Part shown: positions 16,002 through 25,493 of the stretch, one piece after another
How the letters are laid out: each line of letters starts with the position of its first letter
Numbering within the stretch: the first letter of the stretch is position 1
Assembly (NCBI RefSeq): GCF_023734115.1
Contig: NZ_AP025737.1
Location: 868,001 to 932,000, forward strand
From: Herbiconiux sp. L3-i23
GTDB lineage: Bacteria > Actinomycetota > Actinomycetes > Actinomycetales > Microbacteriaceae
Direction of reading: 5' to 3'
Length of the DNA stretch: 64,000 bases
Position numbers and translations under genes: made by a program
Notes under the pieces: model-generated
The model's input: only the letters and a program-made list of their open reading frames with translations
The model's database searches: none
What the model was told of the DNA's origin: nothing

Positions 16002-16092
16002 GGGGATTCGTCGTTGCGGCGGATTCGGGCGACACGTCCGCTGGCGAGGCTGGAAGCACGGTCCGACCGGACCCGTTTCCTCATCGACAGAG

Positions 16093-16395
16093 ATGGTCGT
16101 CATGTTCACCACCGCCCTCACCACCGTCGCCATGCACGGCGGTCCCTTCGCCGCCGGCTTCGGCTGGATCCCCCTCCTCGTGATCCCGCTGTTCTGGATC
16201 GCGTTCTTCACCCTCCTCTTCGTCCTGCTCCGTCGCCGGGGTCGCGGGCCGTGGGGCCCCGGTCCGTGGGCGCAGGGCGGCCCCGGTAACCCGTGGGCTC
16301 AGCGCAGCGCCGAGCAGGTCCTGGCCGAGCGCTTCGCCCGCGGCGACATCGACGAGACCGAATACCGCGCGCGCCTCGAGGTCCTCCGCTCCTGA
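16093..16395 (+). CDS. Small membrane protein with SHOCT domain
   Basis: A 100-residue protein with a strongly hydrophobic segment (about 24-46, WIPLLVIPLFWIAFFTLLF), a Gly/Pro/Trp-rich basic linker and a C-terminal SHOCT motif (LAERFARGDIDETEYRARLE). SHOCT domains are short oligomerisation or interaction modules with no enzymatic role. ATG at 16093 is used; an in-frame ATG at 16102 is also possible. Its position after the two-component system and the paired ACTC...GAGT dyads suggests it is a target of that regulator (inferred). It is followed directly by repeat G copy 2. Confidence 0.8.
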   Translation: MVVMFTTALTTVAMHGGPFAAGFGWIPLLVIPLFWIAFFTLLFVLLRRRGRGPWGPGPWAQGGPGNPWAQRSAEQVLAERFARGDIDETEYRARLEVLRS

Positions 16396-16407
16396 ACCAC
16401 CTACCGC

Positions 16408-16506
16408 GAGATCCGATATTGCGGGCACAGACGCACTGGGCCCACCCGCGCCCGTTCGCGCGGGGGGATTCGGCGGGCACGCAAGCCCGGAACGTGCGTT
16501 CTCGCG
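16408..16506. repeat. Dispersed palindromic repeat G, copy 2
   Basis: It matches 431-527 at both ends. The central hairpin here is CCCGCGC / GCGCGGG, a perfect 7-bp stem different in sequence from copy 1. The shared motif GGGCCCACC precedes the hairpin in both copies and again at 27121 inside the nusA-infB repeats. The end stems begin CGCGAGA and finish TCTCGCG. Confidence 0.7.
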
Positions 16507-16548
16507 GCTCCCAGGAGCACGTCGCCGCCCCTGCCTAAGGTGGATCGC

Positions 16549-17601
16549 ATGCTCGCCACCGTCATCCACGCCGCCCGGGACATCCGCATCGAGGAGGTCC
16601 CCGACCCGGTCGTCTCGACCGGACGCGACGCGATTGTCAGGGTGGTGGCGAGCTGCGTCTGCGGCTCCGACCTGTGGCCCTACCGCGGCGTGACCCCCAC
16701 GAAGCACGCCCACCGCATCGGCCACGAATTCGTCGGCGTCGTCGAACAGATCGGCGACGGCGTCGAGAACGTGAGAATCGGCGATTTCGTGATCGCCCCC
16801 TTCTACCTCTGCGACATGACCTGCGAGAACTGCCGCAACGGGTTCAGCACCTCGTGCCTGAACGGCGGTTGGTGGGGTTCGAAGGACCGCACAGGCGGGT
16901 TCGCCGACGGCGGCCAGGGCGAGTTCGTGCGGGTGCCGGATGCGGACGGCACCCTCGCGGTGGTGCCCGGCGGTATGCCGGCGCCAGAGTTGATCCCGCA
17001 CCTGCTCACCCTGTCGGACGTCATGGGCACCGGTCACCACGCCGCGGTCAGCGCCGGCGTGACGAAGGGCTCGACGGTCGTCGTCGTCGGCGACGGCGCG
17101 GTCGGGCTCTGCGCGGTGCTCGCGGCGAAGCGCCTCGGGGCGTCGCGGATCGTCGCGATGTCCCGGCACGAGAGCCGCCAGGCGGTCGCCCGCGAGTTCG
17201 GCGCGACCGACATCGTCGAGGAGCGCGCCGACGAGGGCGTCGCCCGCATCAAGGAGCCGTTCGACGGCATCGGGCCCGACTGCGTGCTCGAGTGCGTCGG
17301 CACCGAGGAGTCGATGGATCAGGCCCTTCGGTCCGCCCGGCCCGGAGGCCAGGTGGGCTTCGTCGGGGTGCCGAACGGCGGTCCCGAGCTGCCGATGCAG
17401 ACCATGTTCAGCACGAACGTCGGGGTGCGCGGGGGAGTGGCGCCGGTCCGCAATTACGTCGACGAGCTGCTGCCCGAGGTGCTCGACGGACGTCTTCGAC
17501 CCGGCCTCGTCTTCGACCTCGAGCTGCCGCTCACCGAGGTCGCCGAGGGGTATGCCGCGATGGATGAGCGCCGCGCCATCAAGGTGCTGCTGCGTCCCTA
17601 G
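16549..17601 (+). CDS. Zinc-dependent alcohol dehydrogenase (MDR family)
   Basis: A 350-residue medium-chain dehydrogenase. The catalytic zinc region is [10 protein letters not shown] and GHEFVG; the structural zinc loop has Cys in CDMTCENC and a fourth in STSC. The Rossmann motif is [20 protein letters not shown]. The [13 protein letters not shown] and [10 protein letters not shown] segments resemble the IMP dehydrogenase/glutathione-independent-type alcohol dehydrogenases of actinobacteria; substrate is unknown. ATG at 16549 is preferred to GTG at 16540 because AAGGTGG (16537-16543) is a correctly spaced ribosome site. It stands alone, with ispG 44 bp downstream on the same strand. Confidence 0.9.
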   Translation: MLATVIHAARDIRIEEVPDPVVSTGRDAIVRVVASCVCGSDLWPYRGVTPTKHAHRIGHEFVGVVEQIGDGVENVRIGDFVIAPFYLCDMTCENCRNGFSTSCLNGGWWGSKDRTGGFADGGQGEFVRVPDADGTLAVVPGGMPAPELIPHLLTLSDVMGTGHHAAVSAGVTKGSTVVVVGDGAVGLCAVLAAKRLGASRIVAMSRHESRQAVAREFGATDIVEERADEGVARIKEPFDGIGPDCVLECVGTEESMDQALRSARPGGQVGFVGVPNGGPELPMQTMFSTNVGVRGGVAPVRNYVDELLPEVLDGRLRPGLVFDLELPLTEVAEGYAAMDERRAIKVLLRP

Positions 17602-17645
17602 CGCCTCGCGGCCGACGTTCACCCGGGAGGTTTACGCTTCATAGC

Positions 17646-18800
17646 GTGCCTGCAGTGAATATCGGTATGCCGAAGCCCGCCCCCGAGACCCTGGCCCCGC
17701 GCCGCAAGTCGCGCCAGATCAAGGTCGGCAAGGTCCTCGTCGGCGGCGACGCGCCCGTCTCGGTGCAGTCGATGACCACCACGGCGACGACGAACATCAA
17801 CGCGACGCTGCAGCAGATCGCCGAGCTCACCGCCTCGGGCTGCGACATCGTCCGCGTGGCGGTGCCCAGCCAGGACGACGCGGATGTGCTGCACATCATC
17901 GCGAAGAAGAGCCAGATTCCTGTCATCGCCGACATCCACTTCCAGCCGAAGTACGTCTTCCAGGCGATCGACGCCGGCTGCGCCGCGGTGCGCGTCAATC
18001 CCGGCAACATCCGCAAGTTCGACGACCAGGTCGGCGCGATCGCGAAGGCCGCGAAGGACGCCGGCGTGAGCCTGCGCATCGGCGTTAACGCAGGATCCCT
18101 CGATCGTCGCCTGCTCGAGAAGTACGGCAAGGCCACCCCCGAGGCGCTCGTCGAGAGCGCCGTCTGGGAGGCAAGCCTGTTCGAGGAGCACGACTTCCAC
18201 GACTTCAAGATCTCGGTCAAGCACAACGACCCGATCGTCATGGTGAAGGCGTACCGTCAGCTCGCCGAACGCGGCGATTGGCCGCTGCACCTCGGCGTCA
18301 CCGAGGCGGGCCCCGAGTTCCAGGGCACGATCAAGAGCGCGACGGCGTTCGGAATCCTGCTCTCCGAGGGCATCGGCGACACGATCCGCGTCTCGCTGTC
18401 GGCTCCTCCCGCGCAGGAGGTGAAGGTCGGGCTGCAGATCCTGCAGTCCCTGAACCTCCGCGAGCGCAAGCTCGAGATCGTCTCGTGCCCGTCGTGCGGA
18501 CGCGCGCAGGTCGACGTGTACACGCTCGCCAACGACGTCACCGAGGGTCTCCAGGGCATGACCGTGCCGCTGCGCGTGGCCGTGATGGGCTGCGTCGTGA
18601 ACGGCCCCGGCGAGGCTCGCGAGGCCGACCTCGGTGTCGCCTCCGGCAACGGCAAGGGTCAGATCTTCGTCAAGGGCGAGGTCATCAAGACCGTTCCCGA
18701 GGCGGACATCGTGCGCACCCTCATCGAGGAGGCGAACCGCATCGCCGACGAGATGGGCCCCGGCGCCGAGACGGGCACCCCCGAGGTCGTCACCGTCTGA
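17646..18800 (+). CDS. ispG: 4-hydroxy-3-methylbut-2-en-1-yl diphosphate synthase
   Basis: A 384-residue 4Fe-4S enzyme of the MEP pathway that turns MEcPP into HMBPP. The cluster ligands are Cys281 and Cys284 (SCPSCGR) and Cys316 ([10 protein letters not shown]), with the neighbouring conserved Glu. The N-terminal TIM barrel begins at [19 protein letters not shown]. Length is typical for the actinobacterial form. The start is GTG at 17646. It completes the dxr...ispG pair of this window, though they are 11 kb apart. The downstream gap contains a GGATCAGGAG palindrome. Confidence 0.97.
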   Translation: MPAVNIGMPKPAPETLAPRRKSRQIKVGKVLVGGDAPVSVQSMTTTATTNINATLQQIAELTASGCDIVRVAVPSQDDADVLHIIAKKSQIPVIADIHFQPKYVFQAIDAGCAAVRVNPGNIRKFDDQVGAIAKAAKDAGVSLRIGVNAGSLDRRLLEKYGKATPEALVESAVWEASLFEEHDFHDFKISVKHNDPIVMVKAYRQLAERGDWPLHLGVTEAGPEFQGTIKSATAFGILLSEGIGDTIRVSLSAPPAQEVKVGLQILQSLNLRERKLEIVSCPSCGRAQVDVYTLANDVTEGLQGMTVPLRVAVMGCVVNGPGEAREADLGVASGNGKGQIFVKGEVIKTVPEADIVRTLIEEANRIADEMGPGAETGTPEVVTV

Positions 18801-18858
18801 CCTCGGCGGCGCCTGCACGGCGCGACCCGCGCCGCAACTCCGGCCCGCAACGCCCACG

Positions 18859-18966
18859 GGTGCACGGATCAGAACGATGTACACCGATCAGGAGATCCGC
18901 CGCGGATCAGGACGATGACGGGCGTCGCGCTCGGCGGGTCGCCTCCTCGATCCTGATCCATGCACC
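18859..18966. repeat. GGATCAGGAG palindrome, cluster C1
   Basis: The outer arms are GGTGCACGGATCAG and CTGATCCATGCACC (one mismatch) around two further inner GGATCAGGA copies and a CTCCTCGATCCTGATCC return arm. It fills most of the gap between ispG and the convergent lipoprotein gene. Confidence 0.75.
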
Positions 18967-19008
18967 CCGCCGCCGACGGAAGGGCGCCCCCGCGGGACGC
19001 CGACGCGA

Positions 19009-20145
19009 TCAGGGCGCGGCGATCCGCTCGAGCAGCACTTCGGCGGCCGCCTGGATGCGCGCCTTGTCGAGCGGCACCCCGGATTCGATGCCGCCGACGC
19101 GCAGCCACCCGCCGTCGGTGAAGACGTCGAGGGTCGCGGTCGGACCGCCCTCGGGCAGCTCGTCGCCGACATTCATGATGGTCACCCAGCGTGCAGCGAG
19201 CGCTCCCTCGACTTCAGCGTCCTCGACGCCCTGGCCGGTCGGCGTCACCGTGTCGACCCACGACCCTCCGGGAACGAGCTCGAACCAGACGAAGGTGGCC
19301 TCGTCGGCGAGCGTGTCGCCCTCGGCGCAGAAGAGCGCACCCTGCGTGGCGTAGGCCACCTGCTGCTCGGGCTCCATGCCTCGAGGTGCGGTGGACGACG
19401 GCGCCCCCGGCAGAGCCGCCGCGGTCGCGGCCGCTCCCTCGGGATCGACGGCATCGCAGGATGAGATGTCCGCCCACGCCGAAGAGGGACGCTGCCAGGT
19501 CTGCTCCGGCAGCGAACGCAACCGGTCGAGGGCCGCGCTCACCAGTTCGTCGCCGGCGGAGTAGGGGTCCTCGGCTCCGCCGCGGTAGCTGATCCTGATC
19601 CAGTCGCCGCCGTCGATGTAGCTGCCTGAGCAGGCGTAGCTGTCGGGGGTGAAGCGTGTGCACCCGAGAGTCGACTGGTCGGTGGTGCGGATGTCGCCGC
19701 TGACCCTTTCGCCGAGCAACGGGCGTCCGGCTTCGCCGGCTCCAGGCACGACGCTGAAGCGCACCTCACGGCCGGCGCCGCCGACCAGCATGCAGGTGAG
19801 GAGCCCGGCTTGAGCTTCGGCGGCGACCGAGACGTCGTAGTGATCGGCCAGGGTGACGGAGCTGGCGGCGGGGTCGTCGCCGCTCCAGGTCATCGGGCCG
19901 AACACGTCGAGCGCGGATCCGAAGAGGCTCCCGCAGTCCACGCCCGCCCAGTGCGGTTGCGGCGCCGCGACGGGCGCGAGAGTCGCCGGAGCGGCGGAGG
20001 GAGTCGGGCTCGGTGTCGAGGCCGACGGCGCCGGGGCGGGATCAGCCTGGGCAGGCGCGCATCCCGCGAGTAATAGCGGAGCGATGACCCCGAGTACGAC
20101 CAGTGCGCGCCGCGTTCCGGCGCGAGAAAGACGGTGTTCCCCCAT
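19009..20145 (-). CDS. Secreted lipoprotein of unknown function
   Basis: A 378-residue predicted lipoprotein. The signal peptide ends in LLLAGC, followed by a Pro/Ala/Ser/Thr linker (about 35-60). The rest has two similar-looking halves, each with paired cysteines (WAGVDCGSLF, LLTCML, LGCTRF, YACSGS, then SSCDAVD and LFCAEG) and a GG-W-(I/L)-R-(I/V) strand motif (GGDWIRI, GGWLRVGG). This suggests a duplicated extracellular domain. No enzyme motif was recognised. ATG at complement 20143-20145 puts the signal at the start. It is divergent from the MFS gene. Similar proteins are common unnamed lipoproteins of Microbacteriaceae, to my knowledge. Confidence 0.7.
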   Translation of the reverse strand: MGEHRLSRAGTRRALVVLGVIAPLLLAGCAPAQADPAPAPSASTPSPTPSAAPATLAPVAAPQPHWAGVDCGSLFGSALDVFGPMTWSGDDPAASSVTLADHYDVSVAAEAQAGLLTCMLVGGAGREVRFSVVPGAGEAGRPLLGERVSGDIRTTDQSTLGCTRFTPDSYACSGSYIDGGDWIRISYRGGAEDPYSAGDELVSAALDRLRSLPEQTWQRPSSAWADISSCDAVDPEGAAATAAALPGAPSSTAPRGMEPEQQVAYATQGALFCAEGDTLADEATFVWFELVPGGSWVDTVTPTGQGVEDAEVEGALAARWVTIMNVGDELPEGGPTATLDVFTDGGWLRVGGIESGVPLDKARIQAAAEVLLERIAAP

Positions 20146-20265
20146 GGCTGCACAGTACGACGGGGCCGCCTGGGCTCGGAAGGCGCGGTGTCGAATCGTT
20201 ATCCCGATCTTGAGGCGGCGGTGCAAGACCTTCGGCGGCCAGCGAAGCGTCACTAGATTGACGGC

Positions 20266-21513
20266 ATGAGCGCCGAGGAGCCGATTGTCGATCGGGCCGT
20301 TCAGCGCAGGACACTGGTCGTGCTGTCGGTGGGGCAGATCCTGTCCGGGGTCGGCCTCGGCGCCGGGGTCTCACTCGGCGCCCTGCTGCTTGCCGATCTC
20401 GCGCGCGACGAATCCGTGTCCGGACTCGCGGCGACCGCCGGCACGCTCGGAGCCGCGGTGTTCGCGATCCCGCTCGCCCGCCTCGCGCGGCGATTGGGCC
20501 GGCGACCCGCCCTCGGCACGGGCGCGGCGATCGCGGCGGTCGGCGCGCTCGCCGTGATCGGAAGCGGACTGCTTGGGTCGCCGGTACTCCTCGTCGCGGC
20601 CCTCCTGGTGCTTGGCGCCGGCAACGCGGTGAACCTGCAGGCGCGCTTCGCCGCGGTCGACCTCGCGTCCCCGAGTCACCGGGGCCGGGACCTTTCGGTC
20701 GTGGTGTGGATGACGACCGTCGGCATCGTGGTCGGCCCCAATCTGGTCACGCCCGGGCAGGCGCTTGGCGACGCTCTCGGGCTGCCGGACATGACCGGTC
20801 CGTTCGTCATCACCGTGGCGTGCCAGCTGCTCGCCGCCCTGCTCTACCTCGTCACCCTGCGCCCGGACCCGCTGCAGGCGGCCCTGCGCGAGGCGCGACT
20901 CGGCGCCGTGGCCACCCGCCACCGCGGCGTCCTGGCCACCCTGCGCACGGTTCCCTCTCGAACCAGGGGTGCCATCGCGATCGTCGCCTTCGCCCACGCG
21001 ACGATGGTGGCGGTGATGGCGATGACCCCGGTGCACCTCGTCCACCAGGGTGCGACGCTGACCATCGTCGGGCTCACGATCAGCCTGCACACCCTCGGCA
21101 TGTTCGGGCTCTCGCCGGTGTTCGGCTGGCTCAGCGACAGGATCGGTCGCGAGAGCGTCGTGCTCGGCGGACAGGCGATCACCGGCGTTTCGCTGATCAT
21201 CGGCTGGGTCGCCTCGGCATCGCAGGTCGCCGTCACGATCGCTCTGATCCTGCTCGGCCTCGGCTGGTCGGCGACCACGATCGCCGGATCCGCGCTCGTC
21301 GCCGGGGGAGCGGCGATCGAGGACCGGGCGTCGGTGCAGGGCGTCTCCGACACCGCGATGAACCTGGCCGGGGCGCTCGGCGGGGGGCTTGCCGGCATCG
21401 TGCTCGCTCTTCTCGGCTATGCGGGACTGAACGCCGCAGTGCTCGTCCTCGTCGCCGCAGGCGCGGTGCTCGCCCTGCGGCAACGCCCCGTGCGCGCAGT
21501 GCCGGTCGGCTGA
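20266..21513 (+). CDS. MFS transporter
   Basis: A 415-residue major facilitator with about 12 membrane segments. A motif resembling the MFS loop signature appears as LARRLGRRPALGTG between helices 2 and 3, and in the second half as GWLSDRIGRESVVLGG between helices 8 and 9. It probably acts as a proton-driven exporter; the substrate cannot be read from sequence. ATG at 20266 follows a 120-bp divergent spacer shared with the lipoprotein gene. It is single, with no regulator alongside. Drug/sugar efflux is typical of the subgroup. Confidence 0.85.
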   Translation: MSAEEPIVDRAVQRRTLVVLSVGQILSGVGLGAGVSLGALLLADLARDESVSGLAATAGTLGAAVFAIPLARLARRLGRRPALGTGAAIAAVGALAVIGSGLLGSPVLLVAALLVLGAGNAVNLQARFAAVDLASPSHRGRDLSVVVWMTTVGIVVGPNLVTPGQALGDALGLPDMTGPFVITVACQLLAALLYLVTLRPDPLQAALREARLGAVATRHRGVLATLRTVPSRTRGAIAIVAFAHATMVAVMAMTPVHLVHQGATLTIVGLTISLHTLGMFGLSPVFGWLSDRIGRESVVLGGQAITGVSLIIGWVASASQVAVTIALILLGLGWSATTIAGSALVAGGAAIEDRASVQGVSDTAMNLAGALGGGLAGIVLALLGYAGLNAAVLVLVAAGAVLALRQRPVRAVPVG

Positions 21514-21693
21514 CCCCGTCTCGAATCCCGGCGCCGTCGCGCGCCCTCGGGCAGGCGCGAGCAGCGCTCGTCAGCTCCGCTCGCTACGGAGTCCTTCTCA
21601 CGTTCGCGACACCCTGAGAATCGACGGCGAACCGCGCGTCGCTGTCCATAGCGTGATCCGGCACCATTCGCACCACATTCGAAACGGATCCTC

Positions 21694-22935
21694 ATGGCGA
21701 CTCGTCGCATCCCTGTCCTGCCCGCCCTCGGCGCAGCCATCGCGCTCATCGCGGCACCCTTCGTCGGCGCTTCGGCGGCCTCCGCCCTCCCGGCGCCCGA
21801 CCCCGATCTCGGCATCCTCGTCTTCTCGAAGGAGGGGTTCACCGACCCCGACGAGGAGGATGCCGACATCAGCGCCGAGCTCGCCCTGATCGGCTCGGTC
21901 ACGACCTTCGACGGTGGCGACGGCTCAGCAGCGGCCTGGACCGCCGCGCTCGCTGACCAGGACGTCGTCGTCTTCCCGGAGGGTCTGGTCTATGCCGATG
22001 GCGGGACGGACGTGATGTCCGAGGAGGCCGTCGTCGTGGTCAAGGACTGGGTGAGCGCGGGGCGCACCGCCCTCGGCACGGGGTCCTACACTCACGGCGA
22101 TCTGGTGGATGTGCTCACCGGAGTCGATTACACCGACGTCTGGTCGAACGGAAGAACAGGCGGCGAGTGGTCGCTGCAGCTCGACGACGCAACCCTGCCG
22201 ACAACCCTCCCGAACGCGAACTACGCGGGCGGACTCCTCGCCTACAGCACCTGGAGCGACGCGCAAAAGGCGTCCGTGACTCCCGTGTACCTCTCCGATG
22301 ACGACAACCTCGGCGTCGCGTCCTTCTCGGTCGGCGGAGGACAGTTCCTCTACTACGCCTACGACTGGTTCCCCGCCGCGAACGAGGCGACCAACGGCGT
22401 CCGCGCCGCCTGGAACGAGGCGCTGCGCCTCGGAGCCGGTGGGCGTCTGACCCCGGCCCCGACGGCGCCGGCACCCACCTCGCCGGTGCCCGCACCGAGC
22501 GCCGCCGCCCTGTCGCTCGAGCTGAAGATCGCGGCCGGCCAGCCGGTCGCGGGCGGCAAGGCGAACTTCACGGCCGAGGGACTGAAGCCCGGCGCCGACT
22601 TCTCGCTGGTGCTCCGCTCCACGCCGATCACCCTCGCCGCGGGAGCCGTGCCCGTCGACGGCGCCGTCTCGCAGGAGATCACCATCCCGGCCGGTCTCGA
22701 AGCGGGCTGGCACAGCCTCACCTTCGCCAGCACCTTCGCCGACGGCTCGGTCGCGAACTCGGTGCTCTGGTTCGAGATCGACGCATCGGGCGCGCTCCTG
22801 CAGACCAGCACCACCGCCCCGGCGCTCGCCGCGACCGGAGCCGCCGCCCTGCCGCTCGGTGCCCTCGCGCTCGGACTGCTCGTCGCCGGCGGTGTGGTCG
22901 TCCTGCTCCGTCGCCGCGCGACCGCGGGTAGCTGA
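21694..22935 (+). CDS. Sortase-anchored surface protein (LAATG motif)
   Basis: A 413-residue exported wall protein. A signal peptide covers about 1-31. Residues 35-245 resemble a ThuA/class-I-glutamine-amidotransferase-like fold (DPDLGILVFSKEGFTD, QDVVVFPEG, GQFLYYAYDWFPAANEA) without an obvious Cys nucleophile. A Pro/Ala/Thr linker is followed by a second beta-rich domain (about 268-370). The C-terminus has LAATG (378-382), a hydrophobic helix and RRR, the pattern used by actinobacterial class E sortases. Function is probably surface display; the ligand is unknown. No sortase gene is in this window. A stem-loop terminator follows at 22978. Confidence 0.75.
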   Translation: MATRRIPVLPALGAAIALIAAPFVGASAASALPAPDPDLGILVFSKEGFTDPDEEDADISAELALIGSVTTFDGGDGSAAAWTAALADQDVVVFPEGLVYADGGTDVMSEEAVVVVKDWVSAGRTALGTGSYTHGDLVDVLTGVDYTDVWSNGRTGGEWSLQLDDATLPTTLPNANYAGGLLAYSTWSDAQKASVTPVYLSDDDNLGVASFSVGGGQFLYYAYDWFPAANEATNGVRAAWNEALRLGAGGRLTPAPTAPAPTSPVPAPSAAALSLELKIAAGQPVAGGKANFTAEGLKPGADFSLVLRSTPITLAAGAVPVDGAVSQEITIPAGLEAGWHSLTFASTFADGSVANSVLWFEIDASGALLQTSTTAPALAATGAAALPLGALALGLLVAGGVVVLLRRRATAGS

Positions 22936-22977
22936 TGCGCTGAATCAGTGAGTCGCTGACGCTCTGACGCGCTGAGG

Positions 22978-23009
22978 AGGGGCGGTCGATCTTCGGATCG
23001 GCCGCCCCT
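22978..23009 (+). terminator. Stem-loop terminator after the LAATG protein gene
   Basis: AGGGGCGGTCGAT pairs with ATCGGCCGCCCCT (one G-T pair) around the loop CTTCGG, followed by TCGTCGT. It is a strong GC stem 42 bp after the stop codon, with only a weak T-rich tail. Confidence 0.7.
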
Positions 23010-23044
23010 TCGTCGTCCCCGCGCAAAGGCCGTGCGCGCCGTCG

Positions 23045-23149
23045 GTGCACGGATCAGGAGTTCCGACTCGAAAGAGGGCACCTCGCACACGGATCAGGAG
23101 AGTTGGGACGACTTCTCCTGATCCGCGCACGAACTCCTGATCCGTGCAC
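23045..23149. repeat. GGATCAGGAG palindrome, cluster C2 (105 bp)
   Basis: The outer arms GTGCACGGATCAGGAGTTC / GAACTCCTGATCCGTGCAC are perfect over 19 bp. A second nested pair inside is CACGGATCAGGAGA / TCTCCTGATCCGCG. It lies between the LAATG gene and proS and is the cleanest example of the family. Confidence 0.85.
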
Positions 23150-23222
23150 ACGGGATCGGGGCCCTCGGGTTGGGGGAGGCTCTGCGACGGATGGGGCGCG
23201 GGCAGGTCGGTAGGCTTGGCGG

Positions 23223-25001
23223 GTGCTAGCCCGCATGTCAACGCTCTTCGTCCGCACCCTCCGTGAGGACCCCTCCGACGCCGAGGTCGCGAGCCACCGA
23301 CTCCTCGTCCGCGCCGGATACATCCGCCGCGAGGCCCCCGGCATCTTCGCCTGGCTGCCGCTCGGTCTGCGGGTGCGCGCCAAGGTCGAGGAGATCATCC
23401 GCGAAGAGATGACCGCGGCCGGCGCCCAAGAGGTCCTCTTCCCGGCGCTGCTCCCGCGCGAGCCCTACGAGGTGACCGGGCGGTGGGAGGAGTACGGCGA
23501 CGGCATCTTCCGTCTGAAGGATCGCAAGGACGCCGACTACCTGCTCGCCCCCACCCACGAAGAGGTTTTCACCCTCCTGGTGAAGGACCTCTACTCCTCC
23601 TACAAGGACCTGCCGCTCACGATCTACCAGATCCAGGACAAGTACCGCGACGAGGCCCGCCCCCGCGCCGGTCTGCTGCGTGGCCGCGAGTTCTCGATGA
23701 AGGACGCCTACTCGTTCGACTGGACCGACCACGGCCTCGACATCAGCTACCAGGCGCAGCGCGACGCCTACGAGCGCATCTTCCAGCGCCTCGGCCTCGA
23801 ATACGTCATCGTCGCCGCCGACGCGGGCGCGATGGGCGGATCGAAGAGCGAGGAATTCCTGCACCCGACCGAGATCGGCGAGGACACCTTCGTCCGCTCC
23901 GCCGGCGGCTACACCGCCAACGTCGAGGCGTACACGACGCCCGTCCCCGAGTCGATCCCGTTCGACGACGCCCCGGCCGCCGAGATCCTCGATTCGCCCG
24001 CCACCTCGACCATCCAGACCCTCGTGGACTTCGCGAACGCGGAGCACCCTCGCGAGGACCGGGAGTGGACCGCCGCCGACACCCTGAAGAACGTCGTGCT
24101 CGCGCTCACCCATCTCGACGGCACCCGCGAGGTCGTCGTCGTCGGGCTCCCCGGCGACCGCGAGGTCGACATGAAGCGCGCCGAGGTCGCCTTCCAGCCC
24201 GCCGAGGTCGAAGCCGCCACCGAGGCCGACTTCGACAAGACGCCGGGCCTGGTCAAGGGGTACATCGGCCCCTGGTCGCCCGAAGGCCCCGTGCTCGGGC
24301 TCGAGTCGGCCACCGACATGCGCTACCTCCTCGACCCCCGCGTCGTCGACGGCACCGCATGGATCACCGGCGCCAACGAGTACGAGAAGCACGTGTTCGG
24401 CCTCGTCGCCGGTCGCGACTTCACCAGCGACGGCACCGTCGAGATCGCCGACGTCCGTGAAGGCGACGCGGCACCCGACGGATCCGGGCCCGTCACGCTG
24501 GCCCGCGGCACCGAGATCGGTCACGTCTTCCAGCTCGGCCGCAAGTACGCCGAAGCGCTCGGGCTGCAGGTGCTCGATCCCAACGGCAAGCTCGTCACCG
24601 TGACGATGGGATCGTACGGGATCGGCGTCACCCGCAACCTCGCGCTGATCGCCGAGGCGAACAACGACGGACGCGGGCTCGTCTGGCCCCGCGCCGTCGC
24701 GCCCTACGACGTGCACATCATCGCCACCGGCAGGGACGAGGCGGTCTTCGAGTTCGCGGCCACCCTGTCCGCCGAGCTCGAGAAGACCGGACTCGACGTG
24801 CTCTACGACGACCGCCCCAAGGTCTCGCCGGGCGTCAAGTTCGGCGATGCCGAACTGCTCGGAATGCCCACGATCGTGATCGTCGGCAAGGGCTACGCCG
24901 CCGGCGAGGTCGAGCTGTGGGACCGCCGCACCGGCGAACGCCGTGCGGTGCCCCTCGACGGCGCGGCCAACGAGGTCATCGCCGAGGTGCGCGGCTTCTA
25001 G
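23223..25001 (+). CDS. proS: Prolyl-tRNA synthetase
   Basis: A 592-residue class II synthetase of the long bacterial type, charging tRNA(Pro). Motif 2 is in [21 protein letters not shown], and motif 3 in [12 protein letters not shown]. An inserted YbaK-like editing domain (about 230-390) is present, including [16 protein letters not shown], which normally clears mischarged Ala-tRNA. The C-terminal anticodon-binding domain begins near [13 protein letters not shown] at 23223 gives [16 protein letters not shown], matching the usual N-terminus; ATG at 23235 is an alternative. The next gene starts 2 bp after its stop. The palindrome C2 sits directly upstream. Confidence 0.97.
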   Translation: MLARMSTLFVRTLREDPSDAEVASHRLLVRAGYIRREAPGIFAWLPLGLRVRAKVEEIIREEMTAAGAQEVLFPALLPREPYEVTGRWEEYGDGIFRLKDRKDADYLLAPTHEEVFTLLVKDLYSSYKDLPLTIYQIQDKYRDEARPRAGLLRGREFSMKDAYSFDWTDHGLDISYQAQRDAYERIFQRLGLEYVIVAADAGAMGGSKSEEFLHPTEIGEDTFVRSAGGYTANVEAYTTPVPESIPFDDAPAAEILDSPATSTIQTLVDFANAEHPREDREWTAADTLKNVVLALTHLDGTREVVVVGLPGDREVDMKRAEVAFQPAEVEAATEADFDKTPGLVKGYIGPWSPEGPVLGLESATDMRYLLDPRVVDGTAWITGANEYEKHVFGLVAGRDFTSDGTVEIADVREGDAAPDGSGPVTLARGTEIGHVFQLGRKYAEALGLQVLDPNGKLVTVTMGSYGIGVTRNLALIAEANNDGRGLVWPRAVAPYDVHIIATGRDEAVFEFAATLSAELEKTGLDVLYDDRPKVSPGVKFGDAELLGMPTIVIVGKGYAAGEVELWDRRTGERRAVPLDGAANEVIAEVRGF

Positions 25002-25003
25002 CG

Positions 25004-25468
25004 ATGCCGTCGGGGAGCGAGAAGTACATCCGGCCGGGACGACCGACCAGGATCGCCAACGCGCTCCTCACCGCGCTCGGACGCCGCGGGGTCAGCCTCG
25101 CCGGATCCCGCACGCTCACCATCGTGGGCCGGGTGAGCGGCGAGCCGCGCTCGACGCCGGTCAACCCGCTCACCCTGGGAACCGAGACGTACCTCGTCGC
25201 GGCGCGCGGCACCACCGAGTGGGTCCGCAACCTCCGCGTCGCGGGCGAGGGAACGCTGACCCTCGGCCGCGAGGTCACCCTGTTCACGGCCGTCGAAGTC
25301 GTCGGCGAGGAGCGGGTGCCCATCCTCCGGGTCTACCTCGCCAAGTGGGCGTGGGAGGTCGGCACGTTCTTCGAACTGCCGAAGAACCCCAGCACGGCGG
25401 CGATCCGGGCGGTCGCACCGCTGCATCCGGTGTTCCGGCTGCGCCTCGGCGAGCCGACTCGGAAGTGA
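25004..25468 (+). CDS. Nitroreductase/deazaflavin-dependent (Ddn-like) family protein
   Basis: A 154-residue protein of the split beta-barrel F420/FMN-binding group. The RTLTIVGRVSGEPRSTPVNPL and YLVAARGTTEWVRNLRV segments are typical of deazaflavin-dependent nitroreductase-like proteins, where they bind cofactor phosphate and the flavin ring. Substrate is unknown, and F420 use is inferred from family only. It starts with ATG two bases after the proS stop and is probably cotranscribed. The pairing with proS has no obvious functional logic. Confidence 0.75.
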   Translation: MPSGSEKYIRPGRPTRIANALLTALGRRGVSLAGSRTLTIVGRVSGEPRSTPVNPLTLGTETYLVAARGTTEWVRNLRVAGEGTLTLGREVTLFTAVEVVGEERVPILRVYLAKWAWEVGTFFELPKNPSTAAIRAVAPLHPVFRLRLGEPTRK

Positions 25469-25493
25469 CCGAGGTCCGCGAGTCGACGCCTGC

